DNA from: Haematobia irritans
Lineage: Eukaryota > Arthropoda > Insecta > Diptera > Muscidae
Assembly: GCF_050003625.1 (NCBI RefSeq)
Contig: NC_134398.1
Location: 104,076,404 to 104,140,403, forward strand
Reading direction: 5' to 3'
DNA: 64,000 nt
The translations under genes were made by a program, and so were the position numbers. Numbering within the stretch: the stretch's first letter is position 1; each line of letters starts with the position of its first letter. The notes beneath the pieces were generated by a model. It saw only the letters and a program-made list of their open reading frames with translations, was not told where the DNA came from and searched no databases. Shown here piece by piece: positions 23,530-34,672 of this stretch.

Positions 23530-24443
23530 CACACCGAAAGAATTCTCTTCGTTAATTTTACGAAGAATTCTTCATTAACTATTCTTCCTGAATTCTTCAT
23601 TAAAATAACGAAATTTTCATTCATTTTCGTAAATTTTACGAAGAACATTTTACGAATATACGAAACTTCTACGAAACATTCTACATTAACTTTTCTTCGT
23701 AAAAAGTTCGTACTTTTAACGAAACTTTCTTCACATTTCATGAATTTTGTGAAGAAGTTTTTACGAATATTTTACGAAACATTCTGCGTTAAAATTTCTT
23801 CATAAAAAGTACGAAACATTTTCTTTGAAATAACGAAGAAGTTTCATTGAAGTTGTAAAATTTCCGTTCGCGGCATTAAATTGTCTTTTATAATGTGCTT
23901 GAGTGTATTCCTTTATTCTATTTTTTTATGCAAGTCTATGCTACTTCTCATTTGGGTGATAGCGCGCTATGAATAAAAGTGAAGCAATAAAACTAAAAAT
24001 TATTCAAAAACTTAAGATGTAAAGTAGTGATGTCATTTTTCACACTTGCAACTACAACCAAATGCACTTTCGACTATAAATTTTTTTCCTAAAAGTTCGA
24101 ACATTTTTCAGAAAAAAGTACGAAAGTTTTTCATAAAAAGTACGAACATATTTCATAAAAACTACGAAAATTTTTCATAAAAAGTTCGAAACATTTTCAT
24201 AAAAAGAACGAAATTGTTTCATAAAAAGTACGAAGATTTTCTATAAAAAGTACGAAGATTCTTCATAAAAAGTACGAATTTTTTTCATACAAACTACGAA
24301 AATTTTGGAAGAACTTTTCTTCGTAAAAAGTACGAAATATTTCGTACTTTTAATGAAAAGTTTCTTTGGTTGTAAAACAATGACAAATTTCGTACTTTTA
24401 ACGAAATTTTTCGTTCTTTTTACGAAGAAAATTCTTTCGGTGC
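23530..24443. repeat. Inverted-repeat element with 21-bp minisatellite
   Basis: The ends ACACCGAAAGAATTCTCTTC and CGAAGAAAATTCTTTCGGTG are inverted repeats. The inside is built from TTACGAA/TTCGTAA words. At 24075-24310 is a degenerate tandem array of about 21 bp (core TTTTCATAAAAAGTACGAA). The same element is in the other LTR (36488-37401), so it was present before this provirus integrated. Open frames here are by-products of the repeats. Confidence 0.8.
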
Positions 24444-24709
24444 ATCATAAATAAATCATGTCGACAAAAATTAAATTGAAATAATATGTAATGTCCCATA
24501 CAAACTTCTCCGCACTTATTGTCCAACAAATACATCTACTCATAGACAATCATAATCTATCCAACCTCTTTGAACAGATCAAATCAGCTGATTTGACAAT
24601 ATGTCAACAAAAGAAAATTGGAATAATTATAACCACGCACTACAGCCACTACAATACAAGAATTGTAAGCGTCCGTCACAAACAAATTAAAGATGTACAG
24701 AAACCGTAG

Positions 24710-25475
24710 ATTCGGCAAGGGAGCTCGAACAAAAAGTACCGATTCCAACGAAGGAAAAAGGCCACTCAATACTATAGACGAAAATGCACAATAAAGATCC
24801 CGGTAAGCGTATGAAGTTTATCACATTTTTGATGAAATTCCATTACATGCCTATCTATATTGGTCTTTCCTACACTGTCAATTACGTTATTTACCTATGA
24901 CTTGGGAATAACAATTTATCTTTTATTCCAGCGGCTCACTAGTGATAATGGATCGAGCACCGATGCAGCTAATTTAGATGAATTGTTTAGCAGTGAAGAA
25001 AATATTCCAGCATCACAAGAGCCAACTCAAAAATATCTATCTCAGAGAAGCACTATAGCTGCTACATTAGGCCGAACTCAATCCCGAATAAATAGTTCGC
25101 AGAGGCCTCCAAATACATATTTTGAGTTGGTATTAATGAAAGGTGGTGTGTAGTTAGATGAAGGAGACAACTTTGTATTGTATAAGCTTTTGGTATAAGA
25201 AAATTAATAGACTAGTCATTCGAAGATAAGGTTTCAAATTTATGGAATCAAAATATCCACCTTTAGGACTTATTTCCTGTAAATTCCAATAGTTTAAATT
25301 AAAAACACATTTAAGTTATCATTTTCGCTATATTTATTTTAGCTTGTGATCATGTTGCATTCGTAAGCAATTTACGGGAACTATTGGACAGAAATCAAAA
25401 TTTCAAAGATACCTTTGAAATGTTCCAAAAATGGTCTATATATACACAATATAAGAATTGTAAGCGTCCGTCACA
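24710..25475 (+). pseudogene. Three-exon gene-like fragment inside the LTR, unknown product
   Basis: Exon-like pieces, antisense to the retroelement: exon 1 open 24710-24802 (KKYRFQRRKKATQYYRRK), donor GTAAGC; intron 129 bp ending TTTTATTCCAG; exon 2 24932-25142 (DAANLDELFSSEENIPASQE), donor GTGGTG; intron 200 bp ending TTTATTTTAG; exon 3 from 25343 (VSNLRELLDRNQNFKDTFEM). The phases agree at both junctions (0 and 1) with no stop from 24710 to the LTR end. The other LTR keeps exon 2 in part (37635-37809) and exon 3 (38009-38141). I do not recognise the protein. Retained introns suggest DNA-level capture. Neither a start nor a proven transcript is visible. Confidence 0.45.
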
Positions 25476-26267
25476 AAGCCAGATTTTATTCCGAATACGA
25501 ATGAGTAATAAAATTTGGGAAATAATAATCGGACGCGAATCATATAAATAATATTATATATACGTTGTGAAAGTTAAAGTAAACCCATCTTGAAAGCTAT
25601 GTGTGTCACGCCATGACCAAGGCATATTAATTAAAGGTAAAGTCATGCAATCAGGTGACTAATATCGACATTCATCTTGTCAAAGTCTTTGTTTACGTTT
25701 AGTAGGTTTGTTTACATTCTTTGTGTACATAAATATTGCTTTTATTTACATTGTGTTGTTTGTATGGGTTTAGTTTTATGAAACTTTTCGCCTACGTGTT
25801 AGAAACTGGGGAGAAAAATAAAAGAGCTTTCTTTAAAATCTGTTAAATATAATTATCTAAATTTACAACAAAGTCCAAACGTTCAACAATACAACAACAC
25901 TACACATACACAAAATGTCAACTTAAGTGACCTGTCATTTCAGTTTGACTTTCTAAATATCATGGATATATTGGAAAAACGTTCGTGAAACTTTTTTGTG
26001 TGTAGGACTATATATCCCTAGACAAATCCTTTTTCGTATTCTATTAATTCTATTCAGTGCCTCTGTGGATATCAAAGTACGATCTATTAACAGGAGTGCA
26101 TCAGCGATTCAAGGAATCATATTTCCACCGTATAACTTAGGGAATATGATCCAAAAAAGGTAAATAGATAGTATTTTAACATTATGGTGGACCATATTAG
26201 TGCAAGACTCAAACACCTTCCCCATGTTACCTCATTGTTCAGTACGCCGTTACCTATCTCAAATCGT
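25476..26267 (-). other. Gypsy-B region between pol and 3' LTR
   Basis: About 790 bases. The exon-3-like frame of the fragment above runs on to a stop near 25548. No envelope-like or other conserved frame is seen, and a strong polypurine tract next to the LTR is not obvious. Confidence 0.5.
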
Positions 26268-29200
26268 ATCTAATACTTCAGATGTTGACCGTGAACAACT
26301 CCTATCTTCTGACCCTGGAGATTCTCAATCTCATACATATTGTCCCCGATTCGAGTCCTTATCCGGCATTTGAGCCAGGGTTTACACAGCTTTGCGTTTA
26401 TACCCTTGCTGAAATTGCTCTGTACAAAGTTCCTGCGGTAGACCTCTTGTCCAGCCTTGAACCGTATATCCCTAGCCCTCTTGTTGTAGCTCCTTACATT
26501 TCGATTGTAGGCATCGTGTAAGTTCTGTGTTACTCTTCTATTAATGAGTTGCATCCTATCTGCATCGGGTAGTATGGACATACCGCCATCTGAGTGTGCA
26601 CCAATTTTTCTCAAAATCTGATAAGCTTGCGCATGAGTTATCATCGCATGTCCAAAGTACGGAGTGAGACCGGTCGATGAGTGGATGGTAGATCGAAGCG
26701 AGCACTCAATTCTCGACAAATTCTCTTCCCATTGATTTTGGTTACCTCCAAGAAAACTCCTTATGCTGCTAATAATGGATTGATTCACTCTCTCACTAGC
26801 ATTGGCTTGTGGAGAGTGTATTGCGGTTCTCATGTGTTTTATCCCATACGCGTTCATCAGCTCCAGAAAAGTTTCACTCACGAATTGTTTTCCATTATCG
26901 GAATGAAGTGTCTCTGGCACTCCGAATTTATGGAAAACTTCGTCAGTATGAAATCTAACTACGGATTTCGAGGTGGCCTTCGGTAAGGCCTTCAGGAGAA
27001 CAAACTTAGTCCTATGGTCTAAAACTATAAAAATATAAGTGTTGCCACTCCTCGTTCTAGGATATGGCCCGAGGAAATCGATATAGATTTTCTGGAAGGG
27101 ACGCTCTGTCTTAACTTCCTGTCCCATTTTAGGTCTGAGAGTCTGCCTTGGATTTTTATTTTCCTTGCAATCTTCACATTGCCGAATGAACTCTCTGACA
27201 TCTATTGTCAACGAGGGCCAATAAAAATATTGCCTAATATCCTCAACAGTCTTCGCAATACCACCATGACACGTATTTTCCTCGTGGGATCTCCGGATGG
27301 TCAAGTCTTTCGGAATCCAAATTTTCCAACATCCATCCTCTTCCAACTCCCCACGATTAAATACAGATTTCTTAAAGACTAATCCGTCTTTGACCTTCAA
27401 ATCAGGTAGCCTTTGACCATTCTGCCGTATAGTATCGATCAGCTCAAGATAATCCTGATTGCTAAATTCAGGTGAATTGAAATCTATGAGCCCATCGCCC
27501 CCATATACTAATTCCTCCATATCCAAACGGGATAACATGTCGGGCACAACATTCCTAGTCCCCTTACGATGTTCAATGGAGAATTGGTAACCCTGTAACT
27601 TGAGGCTCCATCGTGCTAGCCGGCCATTCAAGTCTTTCTGTTTCATCAGCCATTTCAGACTTGAATGGTCTGTAATGACTGTGAACTCCATTAGCTCTAT
27701 ATACTGGCGAAATTTGTCGATTGATAGCACGACGGCGAGACATTCTTTCTCCGTGGTTGAGTAATTTCTCTGAGCAGGGTTCAATTTCTTCGAAAAGAAT
27801 TCAATAGGATGCTCATCGCCATTATCATCCCTTTGAAACAAAACTGCTCCAATACCTACATTTGATGCATCACATTGAACGAAAAATGGCTTATCAAAGT
27901 TTGGACTGACTAACACCGGACTTGATACAAGCCTTTGTTTCAATCTTTCAAACGATGGTATTGCTTCGTCCGTAAAAACAAACTTCGTTGCCTTTTTTAG
28001 CGTATCGGTTATAGGAGCAGTTAATGTTGAGAAGTCTGGTATGAAGCGCCTATACCAGCCTACAGTTCCGAGGAACTTGCGAACCTCTTTTGGTGTCTTA
28101 GGAGGAGTGATCTTGGTTATAGCTTCTACCTTAGATGGATCTGTTTTTAGCTTACCATCTCCAACAACATAACCAAGATATCTCAACTCCTTGTAACAAA
28201 ATTTAGATTTTTGCATGTTTATAGTCAAACCTGCGGAAGTCAATCTTTTGCCGACAGTCCTGAGCATTTCAATATGTGTCTCAAAATTCGACGAAACAAC
28301 CAAAAGGTCTTCAAGGTATACAAATACCTTGTCCCTCAACTCGAATGGGATGACCCGGTCCATTAGACGACACATACGCTGTGCAGCGTTGCACAGTCCG
28401 AAGGGCATTACTTTGAATTGGTAATGGGGTCTCCCTTGGACTGTGAACGCTGTCTTCGGTCGACTGGATTCCTCTAAGGGAATTTGCCAGAAGGCATCTT
28501 TCAAGTCGATTGCCGAAATAAAATACGTCTGCCCCAATCTACTTAAAAGCCCATCGATGTTCGGTAACGGATAGGCGTCACGTTTCGTAACTTTAACTCC
28601 CGCGCATCTAGACACAATCTATTTTTGCCTGGTTTCATCACCAAAGTAACCCGATTGTTCCAAGCTGCCTCCGTAGCAGGTTCAATCACATCCAGGGCTA
28701 ACATACGATCGATTTCTTCGTATGTAAGTTTCTGAACAGCTGGTGACACTGGGTAATATCTCATCTTGCGCGGTTCTGCATCACCAGTATCGATAAAATG
28801 TTCCTCCAAAGGCGTCCTCCCGAGTCCATGCCTACTAAAACACCTAAACTCTAGTTTGGCACCTTCAAGAAATATATTCTGCTCACCAGTAAGAGTGTGG
28901 ATCTGTGGATTCCCGGCTTCCGGTATAACCAACTCATTTATATTCACATTCCTAAATGATATGGTTATATTAAATTTATTCCAAAAGTCCATACCCAGAA
29001 TCAGTTCCTGTGCCAATGAAGGGACCAAGTAAAAAGTCATAATCTCCGACCTGTCATTGCATCTTACAGCAGATCTAATTTTCCCCACTATTTCCACACC
29101 ATGACCATCAGCAGTGCTAATAGTCGACCGGAAATCAAATATTTCAATACCCATGGCCGAAATATTCTCAAAACAATTCCTTCCTAAACAGGAAACTGAA

Positions 29201-29670
29201 GCTCCACTGTCCATCAAACCCTTTAAAGTGATGTTATTGAAGGTCACGTCCAAATATGGTCGAATATCGGCATCACTAGATAACGTGGAGATTGACAAAG
29301 ATTTTCTCTCAGCCTTACGATTGTTATATCTGATCCTGGCATTCAAAATTCTTTTTGAGGTAGGTTGAAAATCTTTAAAAATCTCTTCACGTCGCCTTTC
29401 GTATTCTCTCAATCTAATCTCGTAAGGTACTATTTCTCTAAGATCGGTTCGCCGCTTTTGGCATTGAGTTCGACAATATATATTGTCATTAGGTAAAAGT
29501 TGTGCTGTGGTAATATCTTTTGTATCTGTTGGTAGTATGTTACTACAGCTCTGTAAACTTATTGGGGCTGTTTCACCTCTGAACATGATGGCCCCGTTCT
29601 CATCATGCTCTTGTGGCTGTTTCCCGCGCATCTTGGGCATTTGGGTGAAGTTACATTTTCGAACCCACAC
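26268..29670 (-). pseudogene. Gypsy-B pol: protease, RT, RNase H and integrase
   Basis: Overlaps gag at 29559-29670 in a shifted frame, as in Gypsy gag-pol frameshifting. The first part (29670-28543) has the protease active site LMDSGASVSC and ILGMDFW, then RT fingers. A one-base shift near 28600 moves into the 781-codon frame. That frame has RT motif A AIDLKDAFWQ, MPFGLCNAAQR, and YLED at residues 100-103 (28307-28318) where YxDD is required. RNase H follows (VQCDASNVGIG, TDHSSLKWL), then integrase with HHCC (CEDCKENK) and the triad YIDFLGP, LHSDNGK, NASERVN. It ends near 26268. The frameshift and YLED predict inactivity. Confidence 0.93.
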
Positions 29671-32321
29671 CGGTAGCAGAAGATAGCTCTCTGATCGGAC
29701 TCACAGTCTATAAAGGTATGGCCGGGAGCTCTACAATTCCAACATACCAACTTGTTATTGGAATTCAATTTAAGTGCTTCAAGCTGGTATTCTGGCGGAG
29801 CTACCTGGGTAGATTGGTCATATGTCCATTCTACTGGATGTTCCAATTCATTCACCCTTCTGAACTGCTGCTGTTGCCTGTAAGACGTGCGCTTTGAGAG
29901 ATTTCTCTCAGCTCGCCTACACTCCTCCAGAACGTGATCTAAATTCCCAATTCTCATGGGGAATATGAGTCGTGAAAGTCCGTCTTTCAAATTATCCTTA
30001 ACGATTCGTACCAATTCACATTCCGGAATAGCCGTCCTCATCTGGTTATTGAGAGCAATAATCTCTTGGAGATAGGCATCAGCACATTCATTATGCGATT
30101 GCCTTCTCTCCATGATCCTTCGCTGGATCTCAAAGTCGCTCTCAAACCTTTGGAACTTCCTCTTGATATTGTATTTCAAATATCCCCACTCACAGTATGG
30201 GTTCTGTCTCCTGAAGTTCCAAAATCACTCGTAGGCCTGACCCGACAAAAGATGATGAAATCCCTTCATAAGAATGTGCCATGGGCAATTCATGTCTTCC
30301 CTTATTGTCTCTACCCTAAAAATAAAATCCTCAACACTCACTGTTCTGTTCTGGCCATCAAATTGAATACCCCATTTCTCAAGATTCCACTGCTCTTGTG
30401 GTCTTGGGAAATAATTTAAAGCGGAGGCCGAAGCATAATTATGAGGAGGAGGAGGTGGCGGATAATTAGGTGGTGGAGGCGGTAAGTCATATCTCTGCTG
30501 AGAAATCGGGTTATTACTCTGAACGAAAGAATTTCGAGGTAAATTACACTGGGAATTGACCTCAAAATTTCCTTGAAAATCGCGGTTTCGATTTTGCGAC
30601 TGCACATTGAATGAATTATTGTGGTTCGAACCTGGCAGTTGTGGTGGTGGCACGTTCAAATTTATGGTTTGTGGAATGTCCGGAACTCTTGTAGCACTTC
30701 CTACATTTGCCGAAGCACTGGACCCTTCTCTTTCAGACCTAATTGTCTCACGAACAATACTAGGAATTATTCGCCGCAGATTCTGATTTACTTCCCTCAT
30801 TGCCTTTGCCTGTGCTGCCCCCACTGATGCAGTAACATAATCCTTTAGAGAAAGACCGCTCCCATCTATAACTATATCGTCATTCCTACACCCAGAGAAA
30901 TGATTGGTTGGAATTCGATTACGACAACAGTTTGATAGTGGAAACCCACGATTTTTAATTGTGTGGAATAATTATTAGTTATATCTCTTGTTTGATAGTT
31001 TATATAATCAATATAACGGCGGTGTTACCAAAAGTTGGTACTCACGACCAAATATTGGTCGTTATTTATACATTGAAGTATCTAACCATTTCAATTTATT
31101 CAACCCTATTGTGATAATTGATTTGTTTTGCCAATGTGTCACCAAACCCAACTGAAAGTCCGCCTAGTCAATAAGTTGGTTGTGTTAACAAATTTTATAG
31201 TTATAAAGAGAATTTGTTGCTATGGACTACATATATATGACAACAAATAAGATGTTTATTTCGATTAATATATGAAACTCTAAAATTGAAATATTTGATG
31301 ACGTGAGTTCAATTTTATCTAACCATCTTTTAAACCGGTAGCTGGATTCTTAAGTGGTAAGTAACATAAAACGACATTAATCTCACTCATATTTTAACGT
31401 TTTCCCAAATTTTCTTACAATTTCATAAAATATATCAATCAAAATATGACGACTTCCGGGGTTGTGAAAGGTGTATATATAGATTTTGTGCCTCATCATC
31501 AAACTCAAAATCAATCAGCAACCAAAACCTTTCGCCTGGTCATGCCTAAGTCCCACTGAAAATCGAGTGCGATTGTGACAGTGAGTATCAAATGATGACT
31601 GAAGAAGAAGAAGATATTTTGAGAACCGTGCACCAAGAACCACAAACACCGAATTTGGGCGACATTCCAATTTTTCATTAGATAAATGATCAATATGAGA
31701 AATATTATTTTGTAATACTATTAAATAAAATCTGAAATCATTAAACGGACGTTTTCTTTAATTTTATAATAATTGGTTTTCCGAAAAAACATATAATTGT
31801 TTTAACAAACGAATGAAACCTTATTGGTTGTGATTTCCAATTAGACTGTTATTGTTCGCAAAATTTAGTCATCCAAACAATTTTCTGTATAGTTGTGCCA
31901 GACAACAATTGGTTGCTATAACAAATTTTGTGATAGTAGATGGGACTGAATAATTCGGTTGGCAAAAAAATTGGTTGGCACAACAAATTTGTTTTCTGTG
32001 TGTAGTTGGATCTGCACCTGTGTTATCCCTTTGAGCCTTCTGAAATTCCCTTCGTATCCCAATCGTCGTTATACTACTATACTCTGGGGAAGTTATTGAC
32101 GTGTCACTAGACGTCGAACTTGTCTGATGATCCAATGTGTTATTTGGCTGATTATCGGCTGGCGCTACATTCGAAGCATTTGTAGGATCGATGGTCTGGT
32201 TGACTCTACTGTCCACTGAACCTGTGCTTGACGCCGTGGTTGTTGTCGTTGTAGTATATATATTAGTTGATGTTGGATTCATCGCGACACTGTTTGTAGA
32301 CGAACCTGACCGCAATTTCAT
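29559..32321 (-). pseudogene. Gypsy-B gag, interrupted by a MITE and a nonsense codon
   Basis: First ATG at 32321 (MKLRSGSSTNSVAM), a Thr/Ser-rich N-terminus, then a 1114-bp MITE (30889-32002). The reading frame is the same on both sides. A Pro-rich segment follows (PPPPPNYPPPPPPHNY), then the capsid (EKWGIQFDGQNRTVSVEDF). At 30225-30227 a TGA replaces the Trp seen in the related gag, and the same frame goes on (RIMERRQSHNECADAYLQEI). The nucleocapsid has CWNCRAPGHTFIDC (intact CX2CX4HX4C) and further cysteines (FCYRCGFENV, CPRC). Related to Gypsy-A gag. Confidence 0.9.
30889..32002. mobile_element. MITE with TA duplication in Gypsy-B gag
   Basis: 1114 bp bounded by TA (30887-30888 and 32003-32004). 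Ends: CACCCAGAGAAATGATTGG and, inverted, CACACAGAAAACAAATTTG. Removing it together with one TA leaves the gag frame open, good evidence for a clean insertion. AT-rich, with repeated CAACAAATTTGTT-type words. No transposase. The TA duplication suggests a Tc1/mariner-type mobiliser. Confidence 0.85.
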
Positions 32322-34652
32322 CTTACTACAAAACAAAGTCGCAAAGAAATTAGACTCTTTATCGTTTCTAATTTCCAATAGTTGATACTCAAAAATTGTC
32401 AAAATTTAAAGAATTTGGAAGGATCTTGAATCGCACAGTTAAATAATAACTGCCAAAAAATAACTGGATAACCTTAATAACTATTCTAAACGGATCATTA
32501 ACTCCTATATCCTTTCAACTATCATCCCAAAATAGGGTACCTTATTCTCGAAACGAGTTAAAAGAAAATAAATCTCCAAACATTTTCTAAACAAAATTAG
32601 TAAACATTAAAATGAAGTAATGGAAATCGTTTAACAAAAAAAATATTCTGTACCTCACATAAATGGAAACACTTAGAATATCGTAAAAAAATAAAATTCA
32701 AATTGTAACGTTGTTAAACTAGTGTTAAAAAAAACGTTACAGTTAATATAATAATATTCAATTGAATTTGAAAATGAGGGGGTATTACTCGATGTCTACA
32801 ATAGATGGTTTTGATTACCGCTTCCAATAAATAATTATATTTGTTACCAATAATTAATCAAATACTTCATCAATAATAAATCTGATGTTTGTGTTCATAT
32901 GTTTTTCTTAATTTCAATTAATTATATAATTATACTATTTTGTGCTCTTCTTTTCAGGTAAATAACTACACAGATAAAAATAAGTTTGAGAACCAATAAC
33001 TTTTGTTGGAAAACCAATAACAAAATTTGTTAATTTTCCTGCAACAAACTAATTTGTACTTTTTATAACAATTATTACAAAAAAGTTGTTAGCAATCGTT
33101 ACCATCAGAAGGCAACAAATAATTTGTGTTCTCAATAACATAATTTGTAAGTAATTTGATGAGCATCCAACAGTACAAAATATTTGTTGTTGAACGTTAC
33201 TTTTAATCCTCAACAAATATTTTTGAATTTGAACGAAAAAATTTGTGTGTGGTTTGTTGGAGTCTATCAATGACCTGTAACAAATTTATTGGTGTATTGA
33301 CAAAAAATGGGTGTATTGACAAAAAAAAAAACAGAGAAGGAATATGATCAAAATGCTATTTTTGGACGGGGAACATGTAGCATTTTTGTGTCGAAAATCC
33401 TATACTCAGTTTTGTAAATATATGACGATTTTAAATTTGAGTATTCCAGGATCTAGCAAGCATTTTGACAACTTTTTGCCCAGTGATATATATTCTAGTT
33501 AATTAGAATTGTAACAACTCCAATCCCGATATTAATATGGTTTTATTAATTATCTAATACAACAAACATATAAGAAACTACCAAATTGAGAAATATAAAT
33601 TTTTCACAGATATTTATAGATGCTTTCTGTATTCTCTGATGAATGAGCTCTTTGCTTGCTATCATACACGTGTATGTGCTCATACTCATTTTGTTCTAAC
33701 GGTATTCTTCGCATACTTCTTTTAGCTTTCGTACATATTCTCAGCGATGTGCACGTAACCAGTCTTGTATTTTTGTTTTTGTTTTCATGTCGATAGAGTC
33801 AACTATTTTCGCAACAAAACAATTTGTTGAAAATTCAGAATATTTCTATTATTTCCTCTGTCAAGCATCTACAAACACATTTCAACAACAAATGCCTCAT
33901 ATTCAATAGACAAATTTGTTGAGCATCAGCAGATTTTACATACAAATAAAGTTGTTAATATTTATTTGCATTTATTTTTTTGTGTGTATATGTCGAGTAT
34001 TACTGTAGCTGAAATTCAAATATGAGATTGTGGATTTATGCCAAATTATATATTATCATATAAATACTATTTCCTTGTTCTAAGTTCCATATTGCTAATT
34101 TCTTAGACATCAGAGCTCAGACCATATATATATGATACGTACTGTATACAATTAATATTACGATTTTCTAAAAAAAATCATATAAATTACTCTGTATCGT
34201 ATTGCAAAAATAAACATGTTTCTGTATTTTTTTTCATTTTATTTGATTTATCTGGTTTGCTTTTGGGTTTCTTTATACTACTATTTGCTAAAGAATTCGG
34301 ATCGACAAAACACAAAGAAACGTCCACTTAAAATCAGAACTAAAAATCTACCTTAACTATTTTGAACATTTTGGCAATCAGGTCGTTAAAGCCAATAGAG
34401 CAGCAAGTTAATCACCGTCTTGAAGAATGTTAGATAACGACTTACTCTACAAAAACGTGCACGGCCTAACTGGCAACTCGTTCTCCACTATTGGAAAACT
34501 ATCATTTATTTGTCGCTACTCTGGCATAGCATTTGATCTTACTTTCCGGGACTTACAAAGAAATGAGCGAATTCTAATAATGGACTTCATGGATGTCAAA
34601 CTGAACAGATTCAAAAGAAAACAATATTTTTGATTCAAAACATAAGACAGAG
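32322..34652 (-). other. Gypsy-B leader
   Basis: About 2.3 kb from the primer site to the gag ATG, roughly 1 kb of which is a MITE (32969-33986). The rest is AT-rich and noncoding. The small frame at 34427-34633 shows no recognisable domain. Confidence 0.6.
32969..33986. mobile_element. Second CACMCAGA-family MITE, in the Gypsy-B leader
   Basis: 1018 bp bounded by TA (32967-32968 and 33987-33988). Ends: CACAGATAAAAATAAG and, inverted, CACACAAAAAAATAAATGC. The interior shares AACAAATTTGTTG-type words with the MITE at 30889. No coding capacity. Confidence 0.7.
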
Positions 34653-34670
34653 CCACGTTGCTGGGCGCCA
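34653..34670 (-). other. Gypsy-B primer-binding site
   Basis: Minus strand TGGCGCCCAGCAACGTGG, two bases inside the 5' LTR terminus (CCTTTACA). It resembles the tRNA-Lys-type site of Gypsy-A but carries two extra bases (CCCAGCAACG against CCCAACG). This fixes orientation and the inner LTR boundary. Confidence 0.8.
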
Positions 34671-34672
34671 AT

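Larger units (their letters stand above)
19896..25475 (-). repeat. Gypsy-B 3' LTR with hAT insertion
   Basis: Matches 34673-38141 nearly base for base except for three blocks: a 2009-bp hAT element (20861-22869), a segment of about 290 bp (24676-24967) absent from the other LTR, and about 205 bp present only in the other (about 35198-35400). Without the hAT it is about 3.57 kb, very long for an insect LTR. It contains an inverted-repeat minisatellite element (23530-24443) and an exon-like segment (24710-25475). Confidence 0.88.

Noticed and set aside
23479..23805. Open frame of 108 codons, present identically at 36437-36763
   Set aside because: It is translated TTACGAA repeat DNA within the LTR minisatellite element; its duplication reflects the LTR pair, not a conserved gene.
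32191..32385. Plus-strand frame with VVVVVVVYILVDVG, membrane-like
   Set aside because: Antisense reading of the Thr/Ser-rich gag N-terminus; composition artefact.
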